43,163 nt of DNA from Streptomyces swartbergensis (lineage in GTDB: Bacteria; Actinomycetota; Actinomycetes; Streptomycetales; Streptomycetaceae). Location: NCBI RefSeq assembly GCF_002148965.1, contig NZ_NGFN01000028.1, positions 1 to 43,163 on the forward strand, read 5' to 3'. A program made the position numbers and the translations under genes. The notes under the pieces are model-generated. The model saw only the letters and a program-made list of their open reading frames with translations, had not been told where the DNA came from and ran no database searches. Every line of letters begins with the position of its first letter. Positions within the stretch are counted from its first letter, which is position 1. Positions 25,837 through 37,397 of this stretch are shown in pieces.

Positions 25837-26673
25837 TTGGGCGCCGCAGGGCTGAGGGCGCTGCTGGACAGCGTCCGCTACGAGGTGCTGCCCGCGAAGC
25901 CGACCGAGGACAAGGTCCTCGCCCATGTCCCGCGCGATGTCGTCGTCACCGTGACGGCGTCGCCGGTCAGGGGCCTGGAGCCGACCCTCGATCTCACCGG
26001 CCGGCTCGCGGGACACGGCTATCGGGTCGTCCCGCACGTGCCGGCGCGGCTGCTGCGGGACGACGCACACCTGAAGGAGGTCGTCGACCGGCTCCGTGCG
26101 GCCGGTGTGGACGACGTCTTCGTCCCGGCCGGCGACGCCGACCCTCCGGCCGGGGCCTACGCCGGGGCGCTGCCGGTGCTGCGCCGGCTGACCGAGCTGG
26201 GCCGGCCCTTCACCCGGGTCGGCGTCACCGGCTATCCCGAGAGTCACCCGCTCATCCACGACGACGTCACCGTCCAGGCGATGTGGGACAAGCGCGAGCA
26301 CGCCACGTACATCGTGAGCAACCTCTGCTTCGACCCGCGCGTGCTGGGGCGGTGGATCGTTTGTATACGACGCCGGGATGTGTCCCTGCCGGTGCACGTG
26401 GGCGTCGCGGGGCCCGTGCAGCGGGCGAAACTGCTCGCGATGGCGACCAGGATCGGAGTGGGGGAGTCGACGCGCTTCCTGGCGAGGCACCCCTCGTGGT
26501 TCCTGCGGTTCGCCACGCCCGGCGGCTACTCACCCGAGCGGCTGCTCACGCCCGCGGTCGCGGAACTCACCTCGCCGGCGGCGAAGGTGGCGGGCCTGCA
26601 CCTGTTCACCTTCAACCAGATCGCCGAAACGGAGCGGTGGCGCCGCGCGCTGCTGGATCGTCTCGGGGCGTGA
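25837..26673 (+). CDS. Methylenetetrahydrofolate reductase-like protein
   Basis: A 278-residue MetF/MTHFR-type TIM-barrel flavoprotein: EVLPAKPTEDKVLAHVPRDV, VVTVTASPVRGLEPTLDLTG, GYRVVPHVPARLLRDDAHL, VFVPAGDADPPAGAYAG, VGVTGYPESHPLI, LHLFTFNQI. It is shorter than usual MetF and belongs to a side group found with one-carbon catabolic genes. It would reduce 5,10-methylene-THF (made by dimethylglycine and sarcosine oxidases) to 5-methyl-THF. The start is taken as TTG 25837, three bases after the betA stop, because the family N-terminus begins near there; a slightly later start is possible. A hairpin at 26685-26722 follows. Confidence 0.82.
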   Translation: MGAAGLRALLDSVRYEVLPAKPTEDKVLAHVPRDVVVTVTASPVRGLEPTLDLTGRLAGHGYRVVPHVPARLLRDDAHLKEVVDRLRAAGVDDVFVPAGDADPPAGAYAGALPVLRRLTELGRPFTRVGVTGYPESHPLIHDDVTVQAMWDKREHATYIVSNLCFDPRVLGRWIVCIRRRDVSLPVHVGVAGPVQRAKLLAMATRIGVGESTRFLARHPSWFLRFATPGGYSPERLLTPAVAELTSPAAKVAGLHLFTFNQIAETERWRRALLDRLGA

Positions 26674-26684
26674 GAGCGGGCGCC

Positions 26685-26722
26685 GGACGGGCGGGGTCCG
26701 TGCCTTCGCGTCCCGCCCGGCC
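26685..26722 (+). terminator. Hairpin terminator after betA-metF
   Basis: CGGGCGGG (26688-26695) pairs with CCCGCCCG (26712-26719), extended by two outer pairs after one mismatch. Confidence 0.5.
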
Positions 26723-26815
26723 GTACCGGTGGAAGATCGGCTGAACAGGTAACGCGGATTTTTCCAATCGGGAAAAAGGCTGGTGGCCCATGTGCAATCG
26801 TCACGAACCAACCTC

Positions 26816-26880
26816 TTGACGTCTGTCTGGACATTCGCCAGGGTGTTCCATCACAAGCAATCGAATGCGCGATGCGCAAC
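26816..26880 (+). promoter_or_regulatory. betB promoter with tandem operators
   Basis: TTGACG (26816-26821) and a weak -10 CAGGGT (26839-26844) precede 26845-26861 (GTTCC-N7-GCAAT) and 26864-26880 (AATGC-N7-GCAAC), 19 bp apart. These are the weakest copies of the motif among the main promoters. Confidence 0.55.
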
Positions 26881-26905
26881 GTACTCCGGCTGAAGGGCTT
26901 GGCCC

Positions 26906-28375
26906 GTGGCAGACCTGTACGTGGCAGGTGAATGGCGGGATCCGGTGGCCGGCGGACGCCGGGAGATCCGCTGTCCGGCTGACGGCGCGCTGACCGCGAC
27001 CGTCTCCGAGGGGACCCGCCCCGACGCGGAGGCGGCGATCAGCGCGGCCCGCCACGCCTTCGACGAGGGACCCTGGCCGCGCACTTCCGAGCGGGAGCGC
27101 GGGGCGCTGCTGCTGCGGACGGCCGACATCATCGAGCGCGATGCCAAGGAGTTCGCCCGCGCGGAGTCGCTGGACACCGGCAAGCGGCTGGTGGAGAGCG
27201 AGTACGACATCGCCGACGTCGTCTCCTGCTTCCGGTACTACGGAGGGCTCGGCGGCACCGACGCCGGGCACGTGATCGACACAGGCCGGGACGACGCCGT
27301 CAGCCGCGTCGTGTACGAGCCGGTCGGCGTCTGCGCGCTGATCACTCCCTGGAACTACCCGTTGCTCCAGGCGTCCTGGAAGGTCGCCCCCGCCCTTCTC
27401 GCCGGTAACACCTTCGTCCTCAAGCCCAGTGAGCTCACCCCTTCCACGTCGATCCTGCTGATGAGGGCACTTGAGGAGGCGGGGCTCCCGGCCGGCGCCG
27501 CCAATCTCGTCCTGGGCAGCGGACCCGAGGTGGGCGCACCGCTCGCCGAGGACCCGGCTGTGGACATGGTCTCCTTCACCGGCGGTCTGGAGACCGGGAA
27601 ACGGATCATGGCCACCGCCGCCGCGACCGTGAAGAAGGTCGCGCTGGAGCTCGGCGGCAAGAACCCCAACGTCGTATTCGCCGACGCCGATTTCGAGACG
27701 GCCGTGGACTTCGCCCTCACGGCCGTCTTTCTGCATTCAGGTCAGGTCTGCTCGGCGGGCGCACGGCTGATCGTCGAGGATTCTCTGCACGACCGCTTCG
27801 TCGAGGAGGTCGTCCGGCGCGCCCGGCGGATCCGGCTCGGCGGCCCCTTCGCCCCCGAGGCCGACACCGGGGCGCTGATCTCCGCGCAGCACCTGGCGAA
27901 GGTCGAGGCCTACGTCGCCGCCGGCCTCGCCGAGGGCGCCGTGCTGCGCTGCGGCGGCGAGCGGCCCGAGGACCCGGCCCTCGCGGCCGGCTACTACTAC
28001 CCGCCGACCGTGCTCGACGAGTGCCGGCAGGACATGCGCGTGGTCCACGAGGAGTCCTTCGGCCCCGTCCTCACCGTCGAGCGCTTCACCGACGAGGACG
28101 ACGCCGTGCGCATCGCCAACGACACCGAGTACGGACTCGCCGGAGCCGTGTGGACACAGGACGCCGGCAAGGCCCAGCGGGTCGCCCGGCGGCTGCGCCA
28201 CGGCACGGTGTGGATCAACGACTACCACCCCTATGTGCCGCAGGCGGAATGGGGCGGCTTCGGACATTCGGGTGTGGGCCGGGAGCTGGGGCGGGCCGGC
28301 CTGGACGAGTACCGAGAGCCCAAACACATCTGGCAGAACATCCAACCCCGGCCGCAGCGCTGGTTCCGCGGCTGA
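26906..28375 (+). CDS. betB: Betaine aldehyde dehydrogenase
   Basis: The 489-residue aldehyde dehydrogenase has catalytic Glu248 in [14 protein letters not shown] and Cys282 in [12 protein letters not shown]. It also has [20 protein letters not shown] and [12 protein letters not shown] at the NAD site. It oxidises betaine aldehyde to glycine betaine with NAD(P)+, the step after BetA. GTG 26906 has GAAGGG upstream. It is the first gene of an operon with the three betaine transporter genes (20 bp to the ATPase), which couples osmolyte-precursor oxidation to uptake. Substrate specificity is inferred from context and close resemblance to BetB-type enzymes. Confidence 0.9.
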   Translation: MADLYVAGEWRDPVAGGRREIRCPADGALTATVSEGTRPDAEAAISAARHAFDEGPWPRTSERERGALLLRTADIIERDAKEFARAESLDTGKRLVESEYDIADVVSCFRYYGGLGGTDAGHVIDTGRDDAVSRVVYEPVGVCALITPWNYPLLQASWKVAPALLAGNTFVLKPSELTPSTSILLMRALEEAGLPAGAANLVLGSGPEVGAPLAEDPAVDMVSFTGGLETGKRIMATAAATVKKVALELGGKNPNVVFADADFETAVDFALTAVFLHSGQVCSAGARLIVEDSLHDRFVEEVVRRARRIRLGGPFAPEADTGALISAQHLAKVEAYVAAGLAEGAVLRCGGERPEDPALAAGYYYPPTVLDECRQDMRVVHEESFGPVLTVERFTDEDDAVRIANDTEYGLAGAVWTQDAGKAQRVARRLRHGTVWINDYHPYVPQAEWGGFGHSGVGRELGRAGLDEYREPKHIWQNIQPRPQRWFRG

Positions 28376-28395
28376 ACGCCGAAAGAAGGCCGAAC

Positions 28396-29481
28396 GTGAC
28401 CACACAGACCGAGGTGTCGCAGCGGCGCGGCACGCCCCGGGACTCGGAGTCCACCCCGGTCATATCCGTGCGCCGGCTGTGGAAGGTGTTCGGACCGAAG
28501 GCCGACCAGGTCCCGGACTCCGAGGAACTGCGCGGCCTCTCCCGCCGTGAGCTCATGGACCGCACAGGATGCACCGCGGCCGTACGCGACGTCCATTTCG
28601 ACGTCTCGCCCGGCGAGGTGTTCGTCGTCATGGGCCTGTCGGGCTCCGGCAAGTCCACGCTGGTGCGATGTCTGACCCGGCTCATCGAACCCACCGCGGG
28701 TGAGATCGTCTTCGAGGGCGAGGACATCCGTGAAGCGGACGACAAGCGGCTGCGCGAGCTGCGGCGCAGCAAGTTCTCCATGGTGTTCCAGCACTTCGGG
28801 CTGCTGCCGCACCGCCGCGTCGTCGACAACGTGTCGTTCGGTCTGGAGATCCGCGGCATGGGCCGGGCGGAGCGCACCGAGCGAGCCCTGGAGGTCGTCG
28901 AACTGGTCGGCCTCTCGGGCTATGAGAACTCCTTCCCCGACCAGCTGTCCGGTGGTATGCAGCAGCGCGTCGGCCTCGCCCGTGCGCTGGCCGGCAATCC
29001 CGACGTGCTCTTCTTCGACGAGCCGTTCTCCGCGCTCGACCCGCTGATCCGCCGTGACATGCAGAACGAGGTCATCCGCCTGCACCACGAGGTCGGCAAG
29101 ACCATGGTCTTCATCACCCACGACCTCTCCGAGGCTCTCAAGCTGGGCGACCGCATCCTCATCATGCGCGACGGCAAGATGGTCCAGTGCGGCACCGGCG
29201 ACGAACTCGTCGGCGCCCCGGCCGACGACTACGTACGCGACTTCGTCAAGGACGTGCCGCGCGGCGACGTGCTCACCCTGCGGTGGATCATGCGGCCGCT
29301 CAAGGACGGCGACGCCCTGGACGGTCCCGAGATGGGACCCGACGTCGTGGTGCGGGAAGCCACCCGGGCGGTGCTGGCGGCCGACAAGCCGGTCAAGGTC
29401 GTCGAGAACGGCAAGCTGCTCGGCATCGTCGGCGACGACGAGATCCTCGCGGTGGTCGCCGGCCAGGAAGGCGACATGTGA
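28396..29481 (+). CDS. Glycine betaine/proline ABC transporter ATPase (OpuAA/ProV type)
   Basis: The 361-residue ATPase has Walker [11 protein letters not shown]-loop [11 protein letters not shown], signature [14 protein letters not shown], Walker [14 protein letters not shown] and switch His in FITHDL. The C-terminal ~80 residues ([34 protein letters not shown]) form a CBS-type module, typical of osmotically gated OpuA/ProV. It starts with GTG 28396 behind GAAAGAAGG, and its TGA shares the A with the ATG of the permease. The N-terminal region contains the insertion [17 protein letters not shown] seen in this family. Confidence 0.92.
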   Translation: MTTQTEVSQRRGTPRDSESTPVISVRRLWKVFGPKADQVPDSEELRGLSRRELMDRTGCTAAVRDVHFDVSPGEVFVVMGLSGSGKSTLVRCLTRLIEPTAGEIVFEGEDIREADDKRLRELRRSKFSMVFQHFGLLPHRRVVDNVSFGLEIRGMGRAERTERALEVVELVGLSGYENSFPDQLSGGMQQRVGLARALAGNPDVLFFDEPFSALDPLIRRDMQNEVIRLHHEVGKTMVFITHDLSEALKLGDRILIMRDGKMVQCGTGDELVGAPADDYVRDFVKDVPRGDVLTLRWIMRPLKDGDALDGPEMGPDVVVREATRAVLAADKPVKVVENGKLLGIVGDDEILAVVAGQEGDM

Positions 29482-31490
29482 TGACCGTCGCGATGGAGAA
29501 GCCCGAGAAGACGGAGAAACCTGAGCCCACCGGGCCCGACGGACCCGCCGTGGCCGTACGCAGGGTCAGCAGGCGTACGGTCGTCGCCGCGATCCTGGTC
29601 GTCTGGGTGCTGCTCTTCGCCGTGCTGCGCGGCAAACAGACGCTTGATCTGGCGGCGGCGGACCTCACGGATCTGCACCGGTGGTTCAACGACGCCAACG
29701 ACTCCATCGGCGCCAACCGCAACTCCAACCCGCTCTTCCTCTACTTTTTCAACGAGATCCGTCTCGTCATCGACACCCTGGTGACCTTCGTCCAGGAACT
29801 GATCTCACAGCCCTTCGCGGGCCGCCCCCTCCCGCAGATCGGCTGGCTCGGCGTCGTCGGCATCGCGGGCTTCGTCTCCTGGGCGGTGGGCAACTGGCGG
29901 GTCGCCCTCCTGGCCGTCGCGGGCTTCACCTTCATGGGGTTGCAGGGGCTGTGGCAGGAGAGCATGGACACCCTGGCGCTCACGCTCTCCGCGGTGTTCG
30001 TGGCGCTGCTGTTCGCCATCCCGCTGGGCGTGTGGGCGGGGCTGTCCGACCGGTTCAACCGGATCGTGACGCCGTTCCTGGACTTCATGCAGACGATGCC
30101 GACCTTCGTCTATCTGGCCCCACTGACCCTGTTCTTCCTCATCGGCCCGGCCTCCGCCACCATCGCGACCATGATCTACGCGGCGCCGCCGGCGATCCGC
30201 ATCACCGCACACGCCATCCGTTCCGTACCGGAGACGACGGTGGAGGCGGCCGACTCGCTGGGCGCCACACGGCGGCAGTCCCTGGTCAAGGTTCTGCTGC
30301 CGATGTCCAAGCGGACCGTGGTGATGGGCGTCAACCAGACCATCATGGCCGCCCTGGCCATGGTGACCATCGCCGCCCTGATCGACGCGCCCGGACTCGG
30401 CAAGACCGTCATCCAGGCCCTCCAGTCCCTCGACGTCGGCACGGCGTTCAACGCGGGGCTGGCCATCGTCGTCATGGCCATCGTGCTGGACCGGGTCACC
30501 ACCGCCGCCAGCGCACGCGAGGAGACCGCCCGGCGCTCCGGCAGCCGCTTCCTCAAGTGGCGGCGGCCGCTGCTGGGGGCGGGAGCGGTGGTCACGGCAG
30601 TGCTGGTGTACATGTCGCACACCTATGTATGGGCGGCGGAGTTTCCCGGCGAGGCCGGCGTCGGCAGCTCCATCGCGAGGGGTGCCGACACCGCCACGAC
30701 CTGGGCGCAGGACAATCTGTCGGGCCTGACCAACACCTTCCGCGACGTCCTCACCAACGGCCTGCTCAACCCGTTCCAGACACTGCTCACCGACTCCCCG
30801 TGGTGGCTCGTCGGCGCGGCGCTGGTCGGCCTCGGCACGGTCCTCGGCGGCCGGCGCGCCGGAGTCACGGCGGCCGTGTGCGTAGGACTGCTGGTCGGTA
30901 CCGGCGTGTGGTCGGACGCCATGACGACGCTGGCGTCGACCGTCGTCGCCACGGTGCTGGTGATGGCGCTCGGCGTCGTCTTCGGGGTGTGGATGGGGCG
31001 CAGCCTGCTCGTGGACCGAATCCTGCGGCCCACCCTGGACGCGGCGCAGGTCATGCCGCCGTTCGTCTATCTCGTTCCGTTCCTCGCGCTGTTCGGCGCG
31101 ACCCGCTTCACGGCCATCGTCGCCGCGATCGTCTACGCGTCGCCGGTCGCCGTGAAGATCATCGCGGACGGTGTCCGGGCCGTGCCGGCGGCCACCGTGG
31201 AGGCGGCCACGTCCGCCGGATGCAACACCTGGCAGCTCATCACCAAGGTCCAGCTGCCGATGGCACGCGGCGCCCTGACGCTCGCGACCAACCAGGGCCT
31301 GATCTACGTGCTGTCGATGGTCGTGGTGGGCGGCCTGGTCGGCGCGGGCGCCCTCGGCTACGACGTCGTGGCCGGATTCTCACAGGGGCAGTTGTACGGG
31401 AAGGGGCTCGCCGCAGGGCTGGCCATCGTCCTTCTCGGAGTCATGTTCGACCGGATCACTCAGGCAGCGGCACGGCGCGTGAGCGCGTAA
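29481..31490 (+). CDS. Double-domain glycine betaine ABC transporter permease
   Basis: The 669-residue membrane protein contains two successive OpuAB/ProW-type permease domains. The first EAA loop reads VEAADSLGATRRQSLVKVLL and the second VEAATSAGCNTWQLITKVQL, each followed by LPM. A linker with extra helices (about residues 330-500) joins them. One polypeptide can therefore supply both membrane halves of the importer. The charged, hydrophilic N-terminus (about 30 residues, EKPEKTEKPEP) should be cytoplasmic. It overlaps the ATPase stop by one base and is followed by the binding lipoprotein after 14 bp. Such double-length permeases are known in actinobacteria. Confidence 0.9.
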   Translation: MTVAMEKPEKTEKPEPTGPDGPAVAVRRVSRRTVVAAILVVWVLLFAVLRGKQTLDLAAADLTDLHRWFNDANDSIGANRNSNPLFLYFFNEIRLVIDTLVTFVQELISQPFAGRPLPQIGWLGVVGIAGFVSWAVGNWRVALLAVAGFTFMGLQGLWQESMDTLALTLSAVFVALLFAIPLGVWAGLSDRFNRIVTPFLDFMQTMPTFVYLAPLTLFFLIGPASATIATMIYAAPPAIRITAHAIRSVPETTVEAADSLGATRRQSLVKVLLPMSKRTVVMGVNQTIMAALAMVTIAALIDAPGLGKTVIQALQSLDVGTAFNAGLAIVVMAIVLDRVTTAASAREETARRSGSRFLKWRRPLLGAGAVVTAVLVYMSHTYVWAAEFPGEAGVGSSIARGADTATTWAQDNLSGLTNTFRDVLTNGLLNPFQTLLTDSPWWLVGAALVGLGTVLGGRRAGVTAAVCVGLLVGTGVWSDAMTTLASTVVATVLVMALGVVFGVWMGRSLLVDRILRPTLDAAQVMPPFVYLVPFLALFGATRFTAIVAAIVYASPVAVKIIADGVRAVPAATVEAATSAGCNTWQLITKVQLPMARGALTLATNQGLIYVLSMVVVGGLVGAGALGYDVVAGFSQGQLYGKGLAAGLAIVLLGVMFDRITQAAARRVSA

Positions 31491-31504
31491 AGGAGCAACT
31501 GACG

Positions 31505-32482
31505 ATGGCAGGGCAAGCAAGACAGTGGAGAACAGCCGCGGCCGGCATAGCGGTCCTCGGCCTCGGCCTCACCGCCTGCGGCGGTGCGAAGGTCGGTGAC
31601 AGCTCCTCGGACGCCGGTGGCTCGGGCAGTTCCGGGAAGTGCGGCACCTTCAACCTCGCGGTCAACCCGTGGGTGGGCTACGAGGCGAACGCGGCGGTCC
31701 TCGCGTACGTCGCGGAGCAGGACCTCGGCTGCAAGGTCAGCCAGAAGGATCTGAAGGAGGAGATCGCCTGGCAGGGTTTCGGGACCGGCGAGGTCGACGC
31801 CGTCGTCGAGAACTGGGGCCATGACGACCTGAAGAAGAAGTACATCACCGACCAGAAGACCGCCGTCGACGCGGGCCCGACCGGCAACGAAGGCCTCATC
31901 GGCTGGTACGTGCCGCCGTGGCTGGCCAAGGCGCACCCGGACATCACCGACTGGAAGAACCTCAACAAGTACGCCGACAAGTTCAGGACGTCCGAGTCGG
32001 GCGGCAAGGGCCAGCTCCTCGACGGTGACCCGTCGTTCGTGACCAACGACGCGGCGCTGGTGAAGAACCTGAAGCTGGACTTCAAGGTGGTGTACGCGGG
32101 CAGCGAGACCGCGCTCATCCAGGCCTTCCGCAAGGCGGAGAAGGACAAGCAATGGGTGATCGGCTACTTCTACGAGCCGCAGTGGTTCATGTCCGAGGTC
32201 CCGCTGGTGAAGGTCAAGCTGCCGGAGTACAAGACCGGTTGTGACGCCGACACCGAGAAGGTCGCCTGCGACTACCCCGTGTACAAGCTGGACAAGATCG
32301 TCAGCGCGAAGTTCGCCAAGTCGGGCAGCCCGGCCTATGACCTGGTGAAGAACTTCACCTGGACGAACGAGGACCAGAACACCGTGGCTAAGTACATCGC
32401 GGTGGACAAGATGACCCCCGAGGCGGCGGCGAAGAAGTGGGTCGAGGCCAACCGCGCGAAGGTGGAGGCCTGGATCAAGTAG
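31505..32482 (+). CDS. Glycine betaine ABC transporter substrate-binding lipoprotein
   Basis: The 325-residue OpuAC-type protein has a lipoprotein signal with lipobox LTAC (Cys25), a Gly/Ser linker, then VNPWVGYEANAAVLAYVAEQ, VVENWGHDDLKKKY, DGDPSFVTNDAALVKNLKL and GYFYEPQWFMSEVPLVK. The Trp/Tyr residues in the first and last segments are where family members form the aromatic cage for trimethylammonium ligands. AAGGAG precedes ATG 31505. It ends the betB-transporter operon, before a strong terminator. It is a close paralogue of the frameshifted gene at 12837-13806. Choline or another betaine could be the ligand instead. Confidence 0.92.
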   Translation: MAGQARQWRTAAAGIAVLGLGLTACGGAKVGDSSSDAGGSGSSGKCGTFNLAVNPWVGYEANAAVLAYVAEQDLGCKVSQKDLKEEIAWQGFGTGEVDAVVENWGHDDLKKKYITDQKTAVDAGPTGNEGLIGWYVPPWLAKAHPDITDWKNLNKYADKFRTSESGGKGQLLDGDPSFVTNDAALVKNLKLDFKVVYAGSETALIQAFRKAEKDKQWVIGYFYEPQWFMSEVPLVKVKLPEYKTGCDADTEKVACDYPVYKLDKIVSAKFAKSGSPAYDLVKNFTWTNEDQNTVAKYIAVDKMTPEAAAKKWVEANRAKVEAWIK

Positions 32483-32485
32483 CAC

Positions 32486-32526
32486 CGGAAACCGAACCCG
32501 GAAACGGTCGGAAACCGAACCCGGAA
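32486..32526. repeat. 18-bp direct repeat, two copies
   Basis: CGGAAACCGAACCCGGAA occurs at 32486-32503 and 32509-32526, with a decayed third copy after it (GCCGACCCCGGAAG). It lies between the lipoprotein stop and the terminator. Confidence 0.6.
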
Positions 32527-32550
32527 GCCGACCCCGGAAGCTGGTCGGAC

Positions 32551-32596
32551 GTGCCCGGTGGGCGGAGTGCGCAGGTGCGCTCCGCCCACCGGGCAC
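32551..32596 (+). terminator. Strong hairpin terminator after transporter operon
   Basis: GTGCCCGGTGGGCGGAG (32551-32567) and CTCCGCCCACCGGGCAC (32580-32596) form a perfect 17-bp stem around a 12-base loop. Confidence 0.8.
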
Positions 32597-32659
32597 TGCC
32601 GTGTTCCGGCCTTCGTTTCCACCCGTGCTCCGGGCTGTTCTCCGACGTCACGGACCCTC

Positions 32660-35204
<2,545 letters not shown>

Positions 35205-35241
35205 CACGCAGCGTCGGCTCCACGGGAAAGGAGCACCGTCG

Positions 35242-36102
35242 GTGAACGCACAGCTGCTCGACGGCAAGGCGACCGCGGCCGAGATCCGCCGCGAGCTGGC
35301 CGAGCGCGTGGCCAAGTCGGCCGCTGCCGTCGGCCGCCCGCCGGGACTGGGTACCGTCCTGGTCGGAGACGACCCCGGCAGCCGTGCCTACGTCGCCGGC
35401 AAGCACCGCGACTGTGCCGAGGTGGGCATCGCGTCCATCCGCCGGGACCTGCCCGCTGACGCCTCCCAGCAGCAGGTCGAGGAGACGATCGACGAGCTCA
35501 ACGCCGACCCGGCCTGCACCGGCTACATCGTCCAGCTCCCGCTCCCGCGCCATCTGGACGCGAACGCCGTGCTGGAACGTATGGACCCGGCCAAGGACGC
35601 CGACGGCCTGCACCCCGTCAATCTCGGCCGGCTCGTCCTGGGCGTCGAGGCGCCGCTGCCCTGCACTCCGCACGGCATCGTCGAACTGCTGCGCCGGTAC
35701 GAGGTGCCGCTCGCGGGAGCGCGGGTGTGTGTGATCGGCCGCGGCATCACCGTCGGACGTCCCATCGGCCTGCTGCTCACCCGCAGGTCCGAGAACGCCA
35801 CCGTCACCCTGTGCCACACCGCCACCAGGGGCCTGGCCTGGCACGTGCGCGAGGCGGACATCGTCGTCGCGGCCGCCGGCTCGCCCGGGCTGGTCACCCC
35901 GGACATGCTGCGCCCTGGCGCGGCGGTCCTGGATGTCGGCATCACCCGCACCGGTCAGGGGCTGGTCGGCGATGTCCACCCGGACGCCGCCCAGGTCGCC
36001 GGATGGCTCGCGCCGATGCCCGGGGGAGTGGGCCCCATGACGCGGGCGATGTTGCTGGCCAATGTCGTCGAGGCAGCCGAGAGGAACGCGAACACTCCAT
36101 GA
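35242..36102 (+). CDS. folD: Methylenetetrahydrofolate dehydrogenase/cyclohydrolase
   Basis: The 286-residue bifunctional enzyme has the catalytic Lys54 in [17 protein letters not shown], then [26 protein letters not shown] and [16 protein letters not shown]. The NADP loop is [13 protein letters not shown] and the end [15 protein letters not shown]. It converts 5,10-methylene-THF to 10-formyl-THF. Placed between dimethylglycine oxidase and sarcosine oxidase, it clears the methylene-THF both make and feeds PurU. GTG 35242 has AAAGGAG upstream. Its stop overlaps an ATG that opens a 13-codon frame leading to soxB. A housekeeping folD probably exists elsewhere, so this one is a pathway-dedicated copy. 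Confidence 0.93.
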   Translation: MNAQLLDGKATAAEIRRELAERVAKSAAAVGRPPGLGTVLVGDDPGSRAYVAGKHRDCAEVGIASIRRDLPADASQQQVEETIDELNADPACTGYIVQLPLPRHLDANAVLERMDPAKDADGLHPVNLGRLVLGVEAPLPCTPHGIVELLRRYEVPLAGARVCVIGRGITVGRPIGLLLTRRSENATVTLCHTATRGLAWHVREADIVVAAAGSPGLVTPDMLRPGAAVLDVGITRTGQGLVGDVHPDAAQVAGWLAPMPGGVGPMTRAMLLANVVEAAERNANTP

Positions 36103-36136
36103 ACACGCTGAGCATCCCCCTGGCCGGAGGCGTTCG

Positions 36137-37369
36137 ATGAGCCCCCGCACCCCCGGCGCCGAACTCCCGGAGCACCCCGACTGGTTGTGGCGCAACCCGG
36201 AGCCGAAGCGGTCCTACGACGTCGTCATCGTGGGCGGCGGCGGCCACGGTCTGGCCACCGCCCACTACCTGGCGAAGAACCACGGCATCACGAATGTCGC
36301 CGTCCTGGAGAAGGGCTGGCTCGCGGGCGGCAACATGGCCCGCAACACCACGATCATCCGCTCCAACTACCTGTGGGACGAGAGCGCCGGCATCTACGAG
36401 CACGCGCTCAAGCTGTGGGAGGGGCTGGCGGAGGAGCTCGACTACCCGATTCTCTTCTCCCAGCGTGGTGTGCTGAACCTCGCGCACAGCCTGCAGGACG
36501 TCCGTGACAGCGTGCGCCGCGTGGAGACGAACCGCCTCAACGGCGTGGACGCCGAGTGGCTCGACGCGGACGGTGTCAGGGAAGTCTGTCCGATCGTCAA
36601 CACGTCTCCGGACGTGCGCTACCCGGTCCTGGGCGCCACCTACCAGCCGCGCGCCGGCATCGCCAAGCACGACCACGTCGCCTGGGGTCTGGCCCGCTCG
36701 GCGGACGCCGCGGGCATCGACATCATCCAGAACTGCGAGGTCACCGGCCTGGAGATGGTCGGCAACCGGGTGGTCGGAGTCCGGACGAACCTCGGCCCGA
36801 TCGCGGCGGGCAAGGTGGCGCTGTGCTCGGCGGGCCACACCTCGGTCCTCGCCGCGATGGCGGGCATCGAACTGCCCCTCCAGAGCCACCCGTTGCAGGC
36901 GCTGGTGTCGGAGCTGCTGGAGCCGGTGCACCCGACGGTTGTGATGTCCAACGCGGTTCACGTGTACGTCAGCCAGGCGCACAAGGGCGAGCTGGTGATG
37001 GGCGCGGGCATCGACGCCTACAACTCGTACACCCAGCGGGGCGCCTTCCACATCATCGAGGAGCAGATGTCGGCGGCCCTGGAGCTGTTCCCGGTCTTCG
37101 CCCGCGCCCATGTGCTGCGCACCTGGGGCGGCATCGTCGATGTCAGCCCCGACGCCTCACCGATCGTCGGCCTCAGCCCGGTGGACAACCTCTACCTCAA
37201 CTGCGGCTGGGGCACGGGCGGTTTCAAGGCCACCCCGGGCGTGGGCTGGGTCTACGCCCACACCATCGCCCACGACACCCCTCACCCGCTCAACGCCCCC
37301 TTCTCGCTCGACCGTTTCACCACCGGCGCGCTCGTCGACGAGCACGGCGCGGCCGCGGTGGCCCACTAG
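36137..37369 (+). CDS. soxB: Sarcosine oxidase subunit beta
   Basis: The 410-residue flavoprotein has the dinucleotide loop [34 protein letters not shown] and [20 protein letters not shown]. His178 there lies where heterotetrameric sarcosine oxidases bind FMN covalently. The C-terminus reads [19 protein letters not shown]. This subunit holds the sarcosine-oxidising FAD and the FMN that reduces oxygen. ATG 36137 follows GGAGG. It is 34 bp after folD and 28 bp before soxD, in the order soxB-D-A-G usual for the heterotetramer. Confidence 0.94.
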   Translation: MSPRTPGAELPEHPDWLWRNPEPKRSYDVVIVGGGGHGLATAHYLAKNHGITNVAVLEKGWLAGGNMARNTTIIRSNYLWDESAGIYEHALKLWEGLAEELDYPILFSQRGVLNLAHSLQDVRDSVRRVETNRLNGVDAEWLDADGVREVCPIVNTSPDVRYPVLGATYQPRAGIAKHDHVAWGLARSADAAGIDIIQNCEVTGLEMVGNRVVGVRTNLGPIAAGKVALCSAGHTSVLAAMAGIELPLQSHPLQALVSELLEPVHPTVVMSNAVHVYVSQAHKGELVMGAGIDAYNSYTQRGAFHIIEEQMSAALELFPVFARAHVLRTWGGIVDVSPDASPIVGLSPVDNLYLNCGWGTGGFKATPGVGWVYAHTIAHDTPHPLNAPFSLDRFTTGALVDEHGAAAVAH

Positions 37370-37397
37370 GATCACCGGACTCTCTGGGAGCCGAACC

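Noticed and set aside
32486..32526. CRISPR-like repeat
   Set aside because: Only two full copies with a 5-base spacer; no array and no cas genes.
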